A stretch of DNA of 64,000 nucleotides from Dyella jiangningensis (GTDB taxonomy: Bacteria > Pseudomonadota > Gammaproteobacteria > Xanthomonadales > Rhodanobacteraceae). The DNA lies in the NCBI GenBank assembly GCA_000632805.1, contig CP007444.1, forward strand, positions 62,001 to 126,000, in the 5' to 3' direction. The notes beneath the pieces were generated by a model. The model was given only the letters and a program-made list of their open reading frames with translations, made no database searches and was not told the origin of the DNA. Position numbers and translations under genes: made by a program. Shown here in pieces: positions 46,405-55,075 of this stretch (positions are counted from its first letter, which is position 1; every line of letters starts with the position of its first letter).

Positions 46405-46584
46405 TGGCCACGCAAAGAGAAGTAACCCGCTAGTCGGCAGACGAGCGGAAGCCCACCGCAGGCGAGCAACTTGGCGATATCGCGACAATCGAAGACTGAC
46501 GTCACTGGGCCCCGGCCTACGCCGGGACGACGAACGTGAAAACCGAGGCGAAAGGCGGTCGCGCACAGGGTGCGCTCCTACAAA
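46405..46584. repeat. Right arm of the long imperfect inverted repeat
   Basis: Read on the minus strand from 46584: TTTGTAGGAGCGCACCCTGT, CCTTTCGCCTCGGT, TTCGTCGTCCC, GTCAGTCTTCGATTGTCGCG, ending GGGTTACTTCTCTTTGCGTG. The order matches the left arm at 45611-45802 with scattered substitutions, so the two are inverted copies of one repeat family. Confidence 0.8.
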
Positions 46585-46612
46585 GGGGAGGACACGCAAC
46601 GTGGGCCACAAA

Positions 46613-46640
46613 AAAACGGGCCGCTTTCGCGGCCCGTTTT
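46613..46640 (-). terminator. Rho-independent terminator of metK
   Basis: AACGGGCCGC and GCGGCCCGTT around TTTC. On the minus strand the stem is followed by a run of seven U, about 20 bp after the metK stop codon. Confidence 0.9.
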
Positions 46641-46662
46641 CGATGCGAGGCAAGCGTGTCGC

Positions 46663-47862
46663 TTACTTCAGCTTGGCATCGGCGCGCAGCGCCTCGGCCT
46701 TGTCGGTCTTTTCCCACGAGAACGCGGTGTAGGTCTTGCCGTCCGGACCCTTCACTTCGTACGGGGTGCGGCCGAAGTGGCCGTAGCTGGCGGTCTGCTG
46801 GTACATCGGGTGCACCAGGTCGAGCATCTTGATGATGCCGTACGGGCGCAGGTCGAAGTGCTTGCGGATCAGCTTCTCGATCTTCTCGTCGGCGATCTTG
46901 CCGGTGCCGAAGGTGGTGACCGAAATGGAGGTCGGCTCGGCCACGCCGATGGCGTAGCTCACCTGCACTTCGCAGCGGTCGGCGATGCCGGCGGCCACGA
47001 TGTTCTTGGCGACGTAGCGGGCGGCGTAGGCGGCCGAACGGTCGACCTTGGACGGATCCTTGCCCGAGAACGCGCCACCACCGTGACGGGCCCAGCCGCC
47101 GTAGGTGTCGACGATGATCTTGCGGCCGGTCAGGCCGCAGTCGCCCACCGGGCCGCCGATCACGAACTTGCCGGTCGGGTTGATGTGGAACTTGGTGCCC
47201 TTGTGCAGCAGCTTGGCCGGCAGCACCGGCTTGAGGATGTGCTCGCGCACGGCCTCGATGAGGTCCTTCTGCTTCACGTTCGGGTCGTGCTGGGTCGACA
47301 GCACCACGGCGTCGATGGCGGTCGCCACGCCGTTTTCATAGCGCAGGGTGACCTGGCTCTTGGCGTCCGGGCGCAGCCACGGCAGCGGCGAGTTCTTCTT
47401 CTTGCGGACCTTGGCCTGCTGCTCCACCAGACGGTGCGAGTAGTAGATCGCGGCCGGCATGTAGTCCTTGGTCTCGTTGGTCGCGTAGCCGAACATCAGG
47501 CCCTGGTCGCCAGCGCCCTGTTCTTCCGGCTTCTTGCGGTCCACGCCCTGGTTGATGTCCGGGCTCTGCTTGCCGATCAGGTTCAGCACGCCGCAGGTCT
47601 CGCCGTCGAAGCCGACGTCCGAGGAGTCGTAGCCGATGTCGGTGATGACCTTGCGGGTCAGCGCTTCCAGGTCGATCCAGGCGCTGGTGGTGATTTCGCC
47701 GGCGACGATCGCCACGCCCGTCTTCACCATCGTTTCGCAGGCCACGCGCGCACGCGGATCCTGCGCGATGATCGCATCGAGGACGGCATCGGAGATCTGG
47801 TCGGCGACTTTGTCCGGATGGCCTTCGGAGACCGATTCGGAGGTGAAGAGGAAGTTGCTCAT
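46663..47862 (-). CDS. metK: S-adenosylmethionine synthetase
   Basis: 399 residues. MetK makes SAM from methionine and ATP in the cytoplasm. Family motifs are intact: [22 protein letters not shown], the [12 protein letters not shown] hexapeptide region, [25 protein letters not shown] and the C-terminal [28 protein letters not shown]. Length is slightly above E. coli's 384. The start is the ATG at 47862. A TATCTCTTTATC motif about 25 bp upstream resembles one before metF. With metF and ahcY it represents three enzymes of the SAM cycle in this window. Confidence 0.97.
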   Translation of the reverse strand: MSNFLFTSESVSEGHPDKVADQISDAVLDAIIAQDPRARVACETMVKTGVAIVAGEITTSAWIDLEALTRKVITDIGYDSSDVGFDGETCGVLNLIGKQSPDINQGVDRKKPEEQGAGDQGLMFGYATNETKDYMPAAIYYSHRLVEQQAKVRKKKNSPLPWLRPDAKSQVTLRYENGVATAIDAVVLSTQHDPNVKQKDLIEAVREHILKPVLPAKLLHKGTKFHINPTGKFVIGGPVGDCGLTGRKIIVDTYGGWARHGGGAFSGKDPSKVDRSAAYAARYVAKNIVAAGIADRCEVQVSYAIGVAEPTSISVTTFGTGKIADEKIEKLIRKHFDLRPYGIIKMLDLVHPMYQQTASYGHFGRTPYEVKGPDGKTYTAFSWEKTDKAEALRADAKLK

Positions 47863-47867
47863 CGCGG

Positions 47868-47898
47868 GTTATATCCTTCCTTACGGATAAAGAGATAA
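47868..47898 (-). promoter_or_regulatory. Motif upstream of metK shared with metF
   Basis: The minus strand reads TTTATCTCTTTATCC, eight bases, then GGATATAACC, an imperfect TTATCC/GGATA(T)AA dyad. Eleven of twelve positions in TATCTCTTTATC match the metF element. Confidence 0.45.
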
Positions 47899-48116
47899 AA
47901 GGGGTGGCGCATGATACACGGCCCACCCCGGCTTTGCAGCCTCAGCATGGGGTCGGGACATCACGATTTCATGCCGATTCAGCCGTTTGGACGGCTTTGC
48001 GGCCCTTTGCCACCGCCGGAAAACGGGCGCGCCGGCGGCCTGCGGGCCACCGGCATCGTTTCAGCATAGCGTAGGCGGGTCGCAGCGGCCCGGAGTGTCA
48101 GGGACGCCAAACCCCC

Positions 48117-49931
48117 TCAACGGCGGGTGAAGCCATCGTCGCTCCAGGCCTCGCTGCCCACGCCGTGGTGCACGAAAAACAGGCCGTCGGGGTCGTAACG
48201 ACGCTTGGCGGCGGCCAGTCGCGGATAGTGGCTGCCCCAGAACGAGGTCTGCCAGTCGGGCTCGAAGTAGTTGCTTTCGGACACGTACGAACCGGCCCCG
48301 GGCGCGACCTTCAGCAAGGCGTCCATCGAGGCGTCGATGCGCTTGGCTTCCGAACGCGCATCGGCAAGGTCGGGGCTCGGACCGGGCATGCCGGGAAAGG
48401 CAGCGCCGCTTTCACCGCCCGTGATGGCCAGCGCGAAGGCGTCCAGCACCTGCGGGTTCGTGGCGGTGTCGCGCGATCGTTCCAACGCATCGGCCGGCGC
48501 GCCGGCGAGCCCCTTGTTGAAGTGCAGCGAGAATCCCCAGTGGCGCGTGGCGGCAAATATCGCGTCGGCAAACGCGGATTGTCGGCCCGGATCGAGCAGC
48601 GATTGCGGCAGCCAGGCGGAGCGATAGCCATGGATGAACTGGCCGACCTGTCCCTCGTCGCCCGCCCACAGCACGTGGTCGCGCGGTGCGTCGGGACGGC
48701 TGTCGGGCACGATCAGCTGCGGCGCATGCTGGCGGAAAAATTCCGCATCCCAGAAATGCCGCGCGGGCAGGGCGATCACGTGGGGTTCTTCCTTGAAGCG
48801 ACAGTCCTTGCGCGCGCGCACCCAGGCGAAGAACGGTGCCCAGGTCTCTTCGGCTGCCTTTTGGTCCAGCCCCTGGAACACCATGGACAGGCGCAGCGCG
48901 TTGTCGCCGCGGAAGACCATCTGCTCGCCCCAGTGCGGGTTGAACAGCGCCTCGCGATAAAAGCGGACTGCCTCGGCGATGAGCGCGCGATAGGCCTCAT
49001 CGGAATCGGCCTGGATCACGCCGAACACGGCGCCGAACATCTCCGGCAACTCGTGCGTGCGCAGCGTGAGCCGCGTGACCACGCCGAAGCTGCCGCCACC
49101 TCCGCCCTTGATGGCCCAGAACAGTTCCGGATCCTGGCGCGCATTCACGACATGCACCTTGCCATCCGCCGTCACCACTTCCGCCTCCAACAGGCTGCCC
49201 GAAGCGGTGCCGAAGCGCTTGGAGAAGCTGCCGAATCCGCCGCTCTGCACCAGGCCTGCCACGCCCACTGTCATGCAGCCACCACCCTGCACGTAGCGGC
49301 CGGCCCCGGTGGTGACCGCGCCATAGGCGTCCACCCACATGGCGCCCGCCTGCACCGTGACCGCTGGCAGGGGAGCCTGCCGCCCTTCGCAACCTTGGGG
49401 GACGAATTGATCGTGCAAGGTCACCGCGTTCATGTGGCGCGTCCAGATCAGCAGCGAATCGGGCGCGTCCGAGGTGCCCTGGTAGCTGTGGCCGCCGCCT
49501 TTCACCACCAGTCGCAGGTGATGCGTGCGCGCGAAGTTCACTGCCGCGACCACGTCGGCCGTCTTCGTCGCTGCTACGGCGTAGGCGCTGGGCCGCGAGG
49601 TCCAGGCATCGACCCAGCCGCTGGTCTGGGTGAGCGCGGCCGTGTCGCCGATGTAGTAGGGGTTCTTGATCTGCGCGAGGGCTTCCTCACGGGCGGCCGA
49701 GCTCGCCGCCGCATCGAAGGGTGACTGCACGCGCTCGAGGCGTCCGCCGACCGCGTGGCGCAGTTGTTCCCATTGCGCCTCGCTCGGCCAGCCCGGCTGA
49801 CCGGGCCGGACGCGGGCGCGCCACGAGCCGACGGCCGCCATCGCCTCCCGGGCGGACGCGAGCGAAGGGGCGGCTGCCCACGGAACCAAGGGCAGGATGA
49901 GGGCTGCTTTGAGCAGGTCGCGACGGCGCAT
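48117..49931 (-). CDS. Tat-exported FAD-linked oxidase of the berberine-bridge-enzyme type
   Basis: 604 residues from the ATG at 49931, seven bases after GGAG. The N-terminus MRRRDLLKAALILPLVPWA is a twin-arginine signal, so the folded flavoprotein is exported to the periplasm. The FAD domain has KGGGHSYQGTS, whose His is the usual covalent attachment site, and QGGGCMTVGVAG, whose Cys aligns with the second attachment residue of bicovalent BBE-like enzymes. The C-terminal BBE segment (KRRYDPDGLFFVHHGVG) is present. Substrates in this family include sugars and alcohols; none can be assigned here. Confidence 0.88.
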   Translation of the reverse strand: MRRRDLLKAALILPLVPWAAAPSLASAREAMAAVGSWRARVRPGQPGWPSEAQWEQLRHAVGGRLERVQSPFDAAASSAAREEALAQIKNPYYIGDTAALTQTSGWVDAWTSRPSAYAVAATKTADVVAAVNFARTHHLRLVVKGGGHSYQGTSDAPDSLLIWTRHMNAVTLHDQFVPQGCEGRQAPLPAVTVQAGAMWVDAYGAVTTGAGRYVQGGGCMTVGVAGLVQSGGFGSFSKRFGTASGSLLEAEVVTADGKVHVVNARQDPELFWAIKGGGGGSFGVVTRLTLRTHELPEMFGAVFGVIQADSDEAYRALIAEAVRFYREALFNPHWGEQMVFRGDNALRLSMVFQGLDQKAAEETWAPFFAWVRARKDCRFKEEPHVIALPARHFWDAEFFRQHAPQLIVPDSRPDAPRDHVLWAGDEGQVGQFIHGYRSAWLPQSLLDPGRQSAFADAIFAATRHWGFSLHFNKGLAGAPADALERSRDTATNPQVLDAFALAITGGESGAAFPGMPGPSPDLADARSEAKRIDASMDALLKVAPGAGSYVSESNYFEPDWQTSFWGSHYPRLAAAKRRYDPDGLFFVHHGVGSEAWSDDGFTRR

Positions 49932-50166
49932 GGCGAACTCCGGATCAGTCGGGATGCCGCCACTTTCCGCGGGCCACGGCGCGGAACAAGCGCCAGGTGA
50001 CGAGGCGAGGCGGCGTGGGGACGAATCGCGGGTGAGCAGGGACGGACAGGGACGAATGCCAGGCGCAAAGGGAGCCTCACGCTGGCCCACCGCCACGCGT
50101 TTGGCGATACCTGCCGCGGCCTCCATAATCGACAGCCTCCCGCAAGCCGCAAAGAGGATCACCCGG

Positions 50167-50868
50167 ATGAAGTCACTGATCTGGCGCGTACTGGCCACCT
50201 TGCTCCTGCTCGGCCCGCTGTCGGTGGGCGCCATGGCGGACAGCGCGCCGCCCTCGCATTGGGCGCCCGACATCGACGCCTTCGTTGCCGCCGATCGCGC
50301 GCACCCGCCGGCACCGCACGGCGTGCTGTTCATCGGCAGCTCGTCCATCCAGTACTGGAAGTCGCTGGCGCAGGACTTCCCGGGTATCCCGGTGATCAAC
50401 CGTGGCTTCGGCGGCTCGGCGTTGCCCGACTCCACGTATTACGCCGACCGCATCGTGTGGCCGTACAAGCCGAGCCTGATCGTGATGTATGCCGGCGACA
50501 ACGACGTCAACGACGGCGCCACGGCGGACCAGGTGCTGGCCTCGTTCCAGAAGTTCGTGGCGCGTGCGCGTGAAGGCGTGCCGGGCGTGCCCATCGTCTA
50601 CATCTCGATCAAGCCGAGCATTGCGCGCCTGGCGCTGTGGCCGACCATGAAGGCGGCCAACGACAAGATCCGCGACTGGGCCGCCACGCAGAAGGACGTC
50701 CGCTTCATCGACATCGCCCCTGTCATGGTCGATGCGAACGGCAAGCCGCGCCCCGAACTGTTCCGTCCCGATGGCCTGCACATGGTGCCGGCCGGCTATG
50801 CGCTGTGGATCGCCGCGCTCAAGCCCGTGCTCGCCCAGTACGGCTTCGTTACCAAGCCCGCTCAGTAA
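50167..50868 (+). CDS. Periplasmic SGNH/GDSL-family hydrolase
   Basis: 233 residues from the ATG at 50167 with AGAGG upstream. Signal peptide MKSLIWRVLATLLLLGPLSVGAMA. SGNH blocks: FIGSSSIQYW (block I, nucleophile Ser), NRGFGGSALPD (block II Gly), MYAGDNDVNDG (block III Asn), and FRPDGLHMVPAGYALW (block V Asp/His). The family hydrolyses esters on lipids or carbohydrates; the substrate here is unknown. It is divergent from the flavoprotein gene and its end overlaps the convergent methyltransferase gene by 7 bp. Confidence 0.9.
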   Translation: MKSLIWRVLATLLLLGPLSVGAMADSAPPSHWAPDIDAFVAADRAHPPAPHGVLFIGSSSIQYWKSLAQDFPGIPVINRGFGGSALPDSTYYADRIVWPYKPSLIVMYAGDNDVNDGATADQVLASFQKFVARAREGVPGVPIVYISIKPSIARLALWPTMKAANDKIRDWAATQKDVRFIDIAPVMVDANGKPRPELFRPDGLHMVPAGYALWIAALKPVLAQYGFVTKPAQ

Positions 50869-51692
50869 ACCAGCGCGCGCGCCTGCACAAAGGCGAAGAA
50901 GAACACCGCGTTCGGATCGTTGCGCACGGCCTGCAACTCCTGCCGCATGCCCTCGACCGTCGCGGTGTCCACCTTGCCGGTGGCGACCAATTGCTCCGCC
51001 GCCGACAGCAGCAGTTCCTCCCAGAACTCGATCATCTGCTTGCGCTTGCCGGGCTGGCGGTTGTCGAGGTGGAAGCTCTTCACCTCGGTCTGCACATCGC
51101 GATAGCCGCCGGCCAGCAGCAGGTTGCCGAGCTTGGCGCCGATGAACGGGTCGCCGCCGCTGTCGTACTGCAGGTCGTTGAAGGCCATCCAGTAGCGCAG
51201 CAGGTTCGGTGAATATGGATCGAGGAAGAACGAGGAATTGAGCACCTCGGTCACGTAGACCACCGCGCCCGGGCTCAGCACGCGACGCAGTTCGCTCAGC
51301 ACGCGCGCCGGACTGGGCATGTGCTCCAGCACCCAGCACAGGTAAGCCGCGTCGAAACTGCGATCGGGAAAGGGCAGGTCGGTGGCATCGGCCTGTTGCA
51401 GCGTGTAGCGCGAGCTGCACCAGGCCGTCTGCGCGAGGTTCTGCTCGGCGGCGGCGAGTTGCGCTTCCGAGCGATCCACGCCGGTGACATCCAGGTTCGG
51501 AAAACGACGCAGCAGGATTTCCGTCTGCGCGCCCACGCCGGAACCGATCTCCAGCAACCGCGTGGCTTCGCTGTAGTCGATCCGGCTGAACAGGATGGTC
51601 TCGAACATGCGCGCCTGCCGGACCAGCCGCGATTGTTCCTCGGCCGAAAAGCCGTGGATATAGGGAAACTCGCCGGTCACGATGCTGTTCAC
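50862..51692 (-). CDS. Class I SAM-dependent methyltransferase
   Basis: 276 residues from the GTG at 51692. Motif I LLEIGSGVGAQTEILLRRFP binds SAM, followed by VTGVDRSEAQLAAAE (acidic ribose ligand), QQADATDLPFPDRSFDAAYLCWVLEH and LRRVLSPGAVVYVTEV, as in small-molecule or lipid/quinone methyltransferases of the Methyltransf_11 kind. The C-terminal helices do not point to a substrate. No operon partner; its 3' end overlaps that of the convergent SGNH gene. Confidence 0.85.
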   Translation of the reverse strand: MNSIVTGEFPYIHGFSAEEQSRLVRQARMFETILFSRIDYSEATRLLEIGSGVGAQTEILLRRFPNLDVTGVDRSEAQLAAAEQNLAQTAWCSSRYTLQQADATDLPFPDRSFDAAYLCWVLEHMPSPARVLSELRRVLSPGAVVYVTEVLNSSFFLDPYSPNLLRYWMAFNDLQYDSGGDPFIGAKLGNLLLAGGYRDVQTEVKSFHLDNRQPGKRKQMIEFWEELLLSAAEQLVATGKVDTATVEGMRQELQAVRNDPNAVFFFAFVQARALVY

Positions 51693-51766
51693 AAAGGCAG
51701 CCCACCCGGGGCGCGCTGGATCGGACGCTTCAACCTACGCCCTGGCGTGTGGATGGAAAGTCGCGA

Positions 51767-52663
51767 TCAGCGCGCCGCCGGATGCGCGTGGATGAATGCC
51801 AGCATGTCGGACAGCGTCGGTGCATCGCCGCGCATCGGCCGCGACAGCGCGAACAGCACCGCCCCGTGTCCCACGTCGGGATAGAGCTTCAGGGTGACGT
51901 CCTCGTGTCGCGCATCCATCGCCCGCGTCAGCGAGATGGCGTTGGTGGGCACGACCTCGCGATCGTCCACGCCCTGCAGCAACAGCATGGGCGGTTCGTT
52001 GCCCTGCACGAAGGACACCGGCTGCCCGCGCCGCTGCGCCTCGGGCGTAGGGCCAAACGCGGCGATCATGTCCTCGTCGTCATCCGGCACGGGCACGAAG
52101 TCGTAGCAGCCGGCGAGGCCGATGAAGCCGGCAAGGTCGCGCGGCTGCATGCCGGAGGCGGCCAGCCATTCCGGATCGGTGGCGAGCAGGGCGGCGATCT
52201 GGCCGCCCGCCGAGTGGCCCATCACGAAGATGTCGTTCGCGGCGCCGCCGAATTCGCCGGCATGGGCGTGCGTCCAGGCGACGGCTTCCGCGGCATCGCT
52301 CATGAAACCATCCAGCGCCACCTTCGGCACCTTGCGGTAATCCGGTATCACCACTACGACACCTTCGGCCGCCAGGGCCGATCCCACGAAGCGATACCAC
52401 GCGCGTTCGCCACGCGCCCAGTCGCCGCCGTAGAAAAACACCACGACCGGTGCGTGATTCGCCTGCGCGGGCGCGTACACGTCCAGAGCCAGCGCATGTT
52501 CCGCGTCGAACACCACGCCGTGTCGCTCGGCGATGCCGCGGTGCTGGTCAGTGGCATTGAGTCCCGCGAACAGCGTGGCCTCGCAGCCGGCGATGGTGAG
52601 GCATGCACACGCAAGCAGTGACACCCGCCAGGCGCGTACCGATGCTGCACGGATGGATCGCAT
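51767..52663 (-). CDS. Lipoprotein alpha/beta hydrolase
   Basis: 298 residues from the ATG at 52663; an ATG three codons upstream (52672) is equally possible. The N-terminus ends in a lipobox LTIAGC, so it is likely a lipid-anchored envelope protein. The hydrolase fold shows the oxyanion region VVFFYGGDW (HGG-like), nucleophile GHSAGG, and late Asp and His in LLLQGVDDREV and PDVGHGAVL. It resembles carboxylesterases of the BD-FAE/hormone-sensitive-lipase side. Substrate unknown. It is divergent from the CsgG-like lipoprotein gene. Confidence 0.87.
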   Translation of the reverse strand: MRSIRAASVRAWRVSLLACACLTIAGCEATLFAGLNATDQHRGIAERHGVVFDAEHALALDVYAPAQANHAPVVVFFYGGDWARGERAWYRFVGSALAAEGVVVVIPDYRKVPKVALDGFMSDAAEAVAWTHAHAGEFGGAANDIFVMGHSAGGQIAALLATDPEWLAASGMQPRDLAGFIGLAGCYDFVPVPDDDEDMIAAFGPTPEAQRRGQPVSFVQGNEPPMLLLQGVDDREVVPTNAISLTRAMDARHEDVTLKLYPDVGHGAVLFALSRPMRGDAPTLSDMLAFIHAHPAAR

Positions 52664-52951
52664 GGAAATCATGAGCGTCGCGGGAGAGGAGCCGACGGCC
52701 ATGATGCCCTGCACATCGCCGCAAGGGGTTGCGATGCGCATCAGCGCACGCGTCGCGATCAAAGCGATTGCACTGACACAAACGCAGGCCGCGGGACATA
52801 TCGAGCCCGTGGCCGACCCTGCGAGCCTGACAGGTCGGTGACGTACGGCATGCGAAGTCGCGCCACCACGCGTGCCGTCGGGTCTCATCCGGGTCCGGTG
52901 CCGCCGGCATGAAGCGAAGGGACTCGGAATCGATCAACACAGGGAACAGGA

Positions 52952-53923
52952 ATGAAGCAGAGCAGGAAGCAGGGGCTGGCGCTGATGGCGCTGTGCGGCT
53001 TGACGGTCACATTGGCGGGATGCAACGCGGCGGACATCAAGCAGTCGACGACGAGCGCTCAGGACCAGCGCGCGAAGAAAGAAGCGGAAATCCCGCATTG
53101 CACGAAGAAGCTGGGCACCGTCACCGTCAACGAACCCGATGCCGCTACCAACTGGTGGACCGGCCAGCAACTGCCGGCACCGAGCAAATTGATCAAGGTG
53201 TTCGTCAGCAAGTCCGGTTGCTTCACGCTGGTCGACCGCGGTGCCGGCATGGACGTGGCGATGCGCGAGCGCGAACTGGCATCGGGTGGCGAGCTGCGCA
53301 ACCAGTCCAACCTCGGCAAGGGCCAGTTTAAGGCGGCCGACTACGTGATGGTGCCCGACCTCATCTCCAGCAACCGCGATGCCAGCGGCGGTGCGGTGGG
53401 CGCGTTGCTGGGCGGCTTGATCGGTGGCAAGGCCGGCGCACTGGCCAGCAACATCAACTTCTCCACCAAGACGGCGGATGTGACGTTGACGCTCACCGAT
53501 GTGCGTTCCTCCGAGCAGGTGGCCCTGGTTGAAGGCAACGCCAAGAAGACCGACGTCGGTTTCGGCGCAGCCGGCGGCCTGTTCGGCGGCAGTGGCTTGG
53601 GAGCGGCTGGCGTAGGCGGCTACGCCAACACCGAGATCGGCCAGGTCATCACGCTGGCCTATCTGCAGGCCTATACCGACATGGTCACGCAGCTGGGCGG
53701 CCTGTCCGGCGATGCGGCGCAGAGCAACGCGCGCCAGTCCGTCACCGTCACCGAGGCCAGCCGCTTGCTTGCCAAGCCGGGTACCGGAGCCACGGTGCGC
53801 AGCGTGAGTGCGGGCATGACGCTCTATCCCACGGGCAACAAGCAGGGCGCCCTTTGGGAAGTGGAAGATGAAATGGGCAACAAGGGCTGGATCAGCTCCA
53901 CCCAATTGCAGATGGCGAAATAA
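52952..53923 (+). CDS. CsgG/HfaB-like lipoprotein with C-terminal SH3-like segment
   Basis: 323 residues. Signal MKQSRKQGLALMALCGLTVTLAGC with lipobox LAGC. The body resembles the CsgG superfamily: FVSKSGCFTLVDRGAGMDVAMRERELAS, then KAADYVMVPDLISSN and VTLTLTDVRSSEQVALVEGNA. A glycine-rich stretch (GGAVGALLGGLIGGKAGAL) sits in the middle, as in channel or zipper regions. Residues about 270-323 (VRSVSAGMTLYPTGN...GWISSTQLQ) look like a bacterial SH3 repeat. CsgG itself is the curli secretion pore, but no csgA, B, E or F genes are here, so a curli role should not be assumed. Confidence 0.8.
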   Translation: MKQSRKQGLALMALCGLTVTLAGCNAADIKQSTTSAQDQRAKKEAEIPHCTKKLGTVTVNEPDAATNWWTGQQLPAPSKLIKVFVSKSGCFTLVDRGAGMDVAMRERELASGGELRNQSNLGKGQFKAADYVMVPDLISSNRDASGGAVGALLGGLIGGKAGALASNINFSTKTADVTLTLTDVRSSEQVALVEGNAKKTDVGFGAAGGLFGGSGLGAAGVGGYANTEIGQVITLAYLQAYTDMVTQLGGLSGDAAQSNARQSVTVTEASRLLAKPGTGATVRSVSAGMTLYPTGNKQGALWEVEDEMGNKGWISSTQLQMAK

Positions 53924-53933
53924 GCCGTCGCAC

Positions 53934-53965
53934 CATCGGGTCGCGCAAGCGGCCCGATGCGTTTT
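53934..53965 (+). terminator. Terminator after the CsgG-like gene
   Basis: CATCGGGTCGC and GCGGCCCGATG pair around GCAA, followed by CGTTTTC. It is 10 bp after the stop codon and may serve the convergent dusB transcript only weakly. Confidence 0.75.
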
Positions 53966-54951
53966 CAGGCAGCGAGGCGGATGCCTTCCTGCAAAGCGTC
54001 GAAATAATCGCGAGTGAGCCGAAGCTGGTCGGCGGCATTTTCGGCACGGTTCACCACGTCGCGGAACGCGGCGTTTTCCGGGCGATCCTTCGCGTACCAG
54101 CCCAGGTGCTTGCGCGCGATGCGCACACCCTGCAGTTCGCCGTAGAACGCATAGAGCTGTTCCAGGTGATGCACCAGGATGTCGCGCACTTCGGCGGGTG
54201 TCGGCTCGGGCAGCGTTTCGCCGGTGGCGAGGTAATGCGCGATCTCGCGGAAGATCCACGGACGGCCCTGCGCACCACGACCCACCATAACCGCATCGGC
54301 GCCGGTGACATCGAGCACGTGCTTCGCCTGCTTCGGTGTGAGCACGTCGCCATTGGCGAGCACGGGAATGCGTACGGCCGCCTTCACGGCGGCGATCGTT
54401 CCGTATTCGGCCTCACCCTCGTATTTGTCGGCGCGCGTGCGGCCGTGCACGGCGAGCGCGGCGATGCCCGCGTCCTCGGCGATCTTCGCGATGGTGAGCG
54501 CGTTCTTGTTCTGGCGATCCCAGCCGGTGCGGATCTTGAGCGTGACCGGCACGTCCACCGCATCGACCACGGCCTTCACGATGCGCGCGACCAGCGGCTC
54601 GTCCTGCAGCAAGGCGGAGCCCGACCACACGTTGCATACCTTCTTGGCCGGGCAACCCATGTTGATGTCGACGATCTGTGCGCCGTTGTCGGCGTTGTAG
54701 CGCGCGGCCTCAGCCAGCATGGCCGGGTCGTAGCCGGCGATCTGCACGCTCACCGGCTCGGGCTCGCCCGCATGGTCCATGCGTTGCCGCGACTTGCGCG
54801 TCTGCCACAGGCGCGGATCGGCGTTGGTCATCTCGGACACGGCCAAGCCCGCGCCCAGCCGTTTGCACAGCAGGCGGAAAGGCTTGTCGGTGACCCCGGC
54901 CATGGGCGCGAGCACCACGGGCGGGTCGATGCGGTAGGGGCCGATTTGCAT
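53965..54951 (-). CDS. dusB: tRNA-dihydrouridine synthase B
   Basis: 328 residues from the ATG at 54951 (MQIGPYRIDPPVVLAPMAGVTDKPFR). A TIM-barrel FMN enzyme that reduces uridines in the tRNA D-loop. Key regions: APMAGVTDKPFR, VDINMGCPAKKVCNVWSGSALL with the catalytic cysteine, VTLKIRTGWD, ALAVHGRTR and NGDVLTP. The length matches DusB. In enterobacteria dusB precedes fis; here no fis follows and the gene ends at a convergent neighbour. A REPIN lies directly upstream, between it and the MFS gene. Confidence 0.95.
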   Translation of the reverse strand: MQIGPYRIDPPVVLAPMAGVTDKPFRLLCKRLGAGLAVSEMTNADPRLWQTRKSRQRMDHAGEPEPVSVQIAGYDPAMLAEAARYNADNGAQIVDINMGCPAKKVCNVWSGSALLQDEPLVARIVKAVVDAVDVPVTLKIRTGWDRQNKNALTIAKIAEDAGIAALAVHGRTRADKYEGEAEYGTIAAVKAAVRIPVLANGDVLTPKQAKHVLDVTGADAVMVGRGAQGRPWIFREIAHYLATGETLPEPTPAEVRDILVHHLEQLYAFYGELQGVRIARKHLGWYAKDRPENAAFRDVVNRAENAADQLRLTRDYFDALQEGIRLAA

Positions 54952-54981
54952 CCCGTTATTGTACCCGGCCGGAAAATCCCC

Positions 54982-55063
54982 TGTGGGAGCGCACCCTGTG
55001 GGCGACAAACCAAAGGGGCGGCGGACTGCCAGGTCACCGTCGCGCACAGGGTGCGCTCCCACA
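54982..55063. repeat. REPIN between dusB and the MFS gene
   Basis: TGTGGGAGCGCACCCTGTGG (54982 on) and the inverted GCGCACAGGGTGCGCTCCCA (to about 55061), 82 bp in total with about 30 nt between arms. Confidence 0.88.
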
Positions 55064-55075
55064 AAGAACGCCGCG

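Noticed and set aside
45528..46662. Short open frames in the 1.1-kb gap between the carboxypeptidase gene and metK
   Set aside because: They lie across REP arms and palindromes, lack ribosome binding sites and family-like sequence, and arise from GC-rich repeats.
47863..48116. SAM riboswitch upstream of metK
   Set aside because: No recognisable SAM-I, SAM-II or SAM/SAH core; only the short dyad shared with metF is present.
52952..53923. Curli secretion operon
   Set aside because: No csgA, csgB, csgE or csgF homologue is visible on either side.
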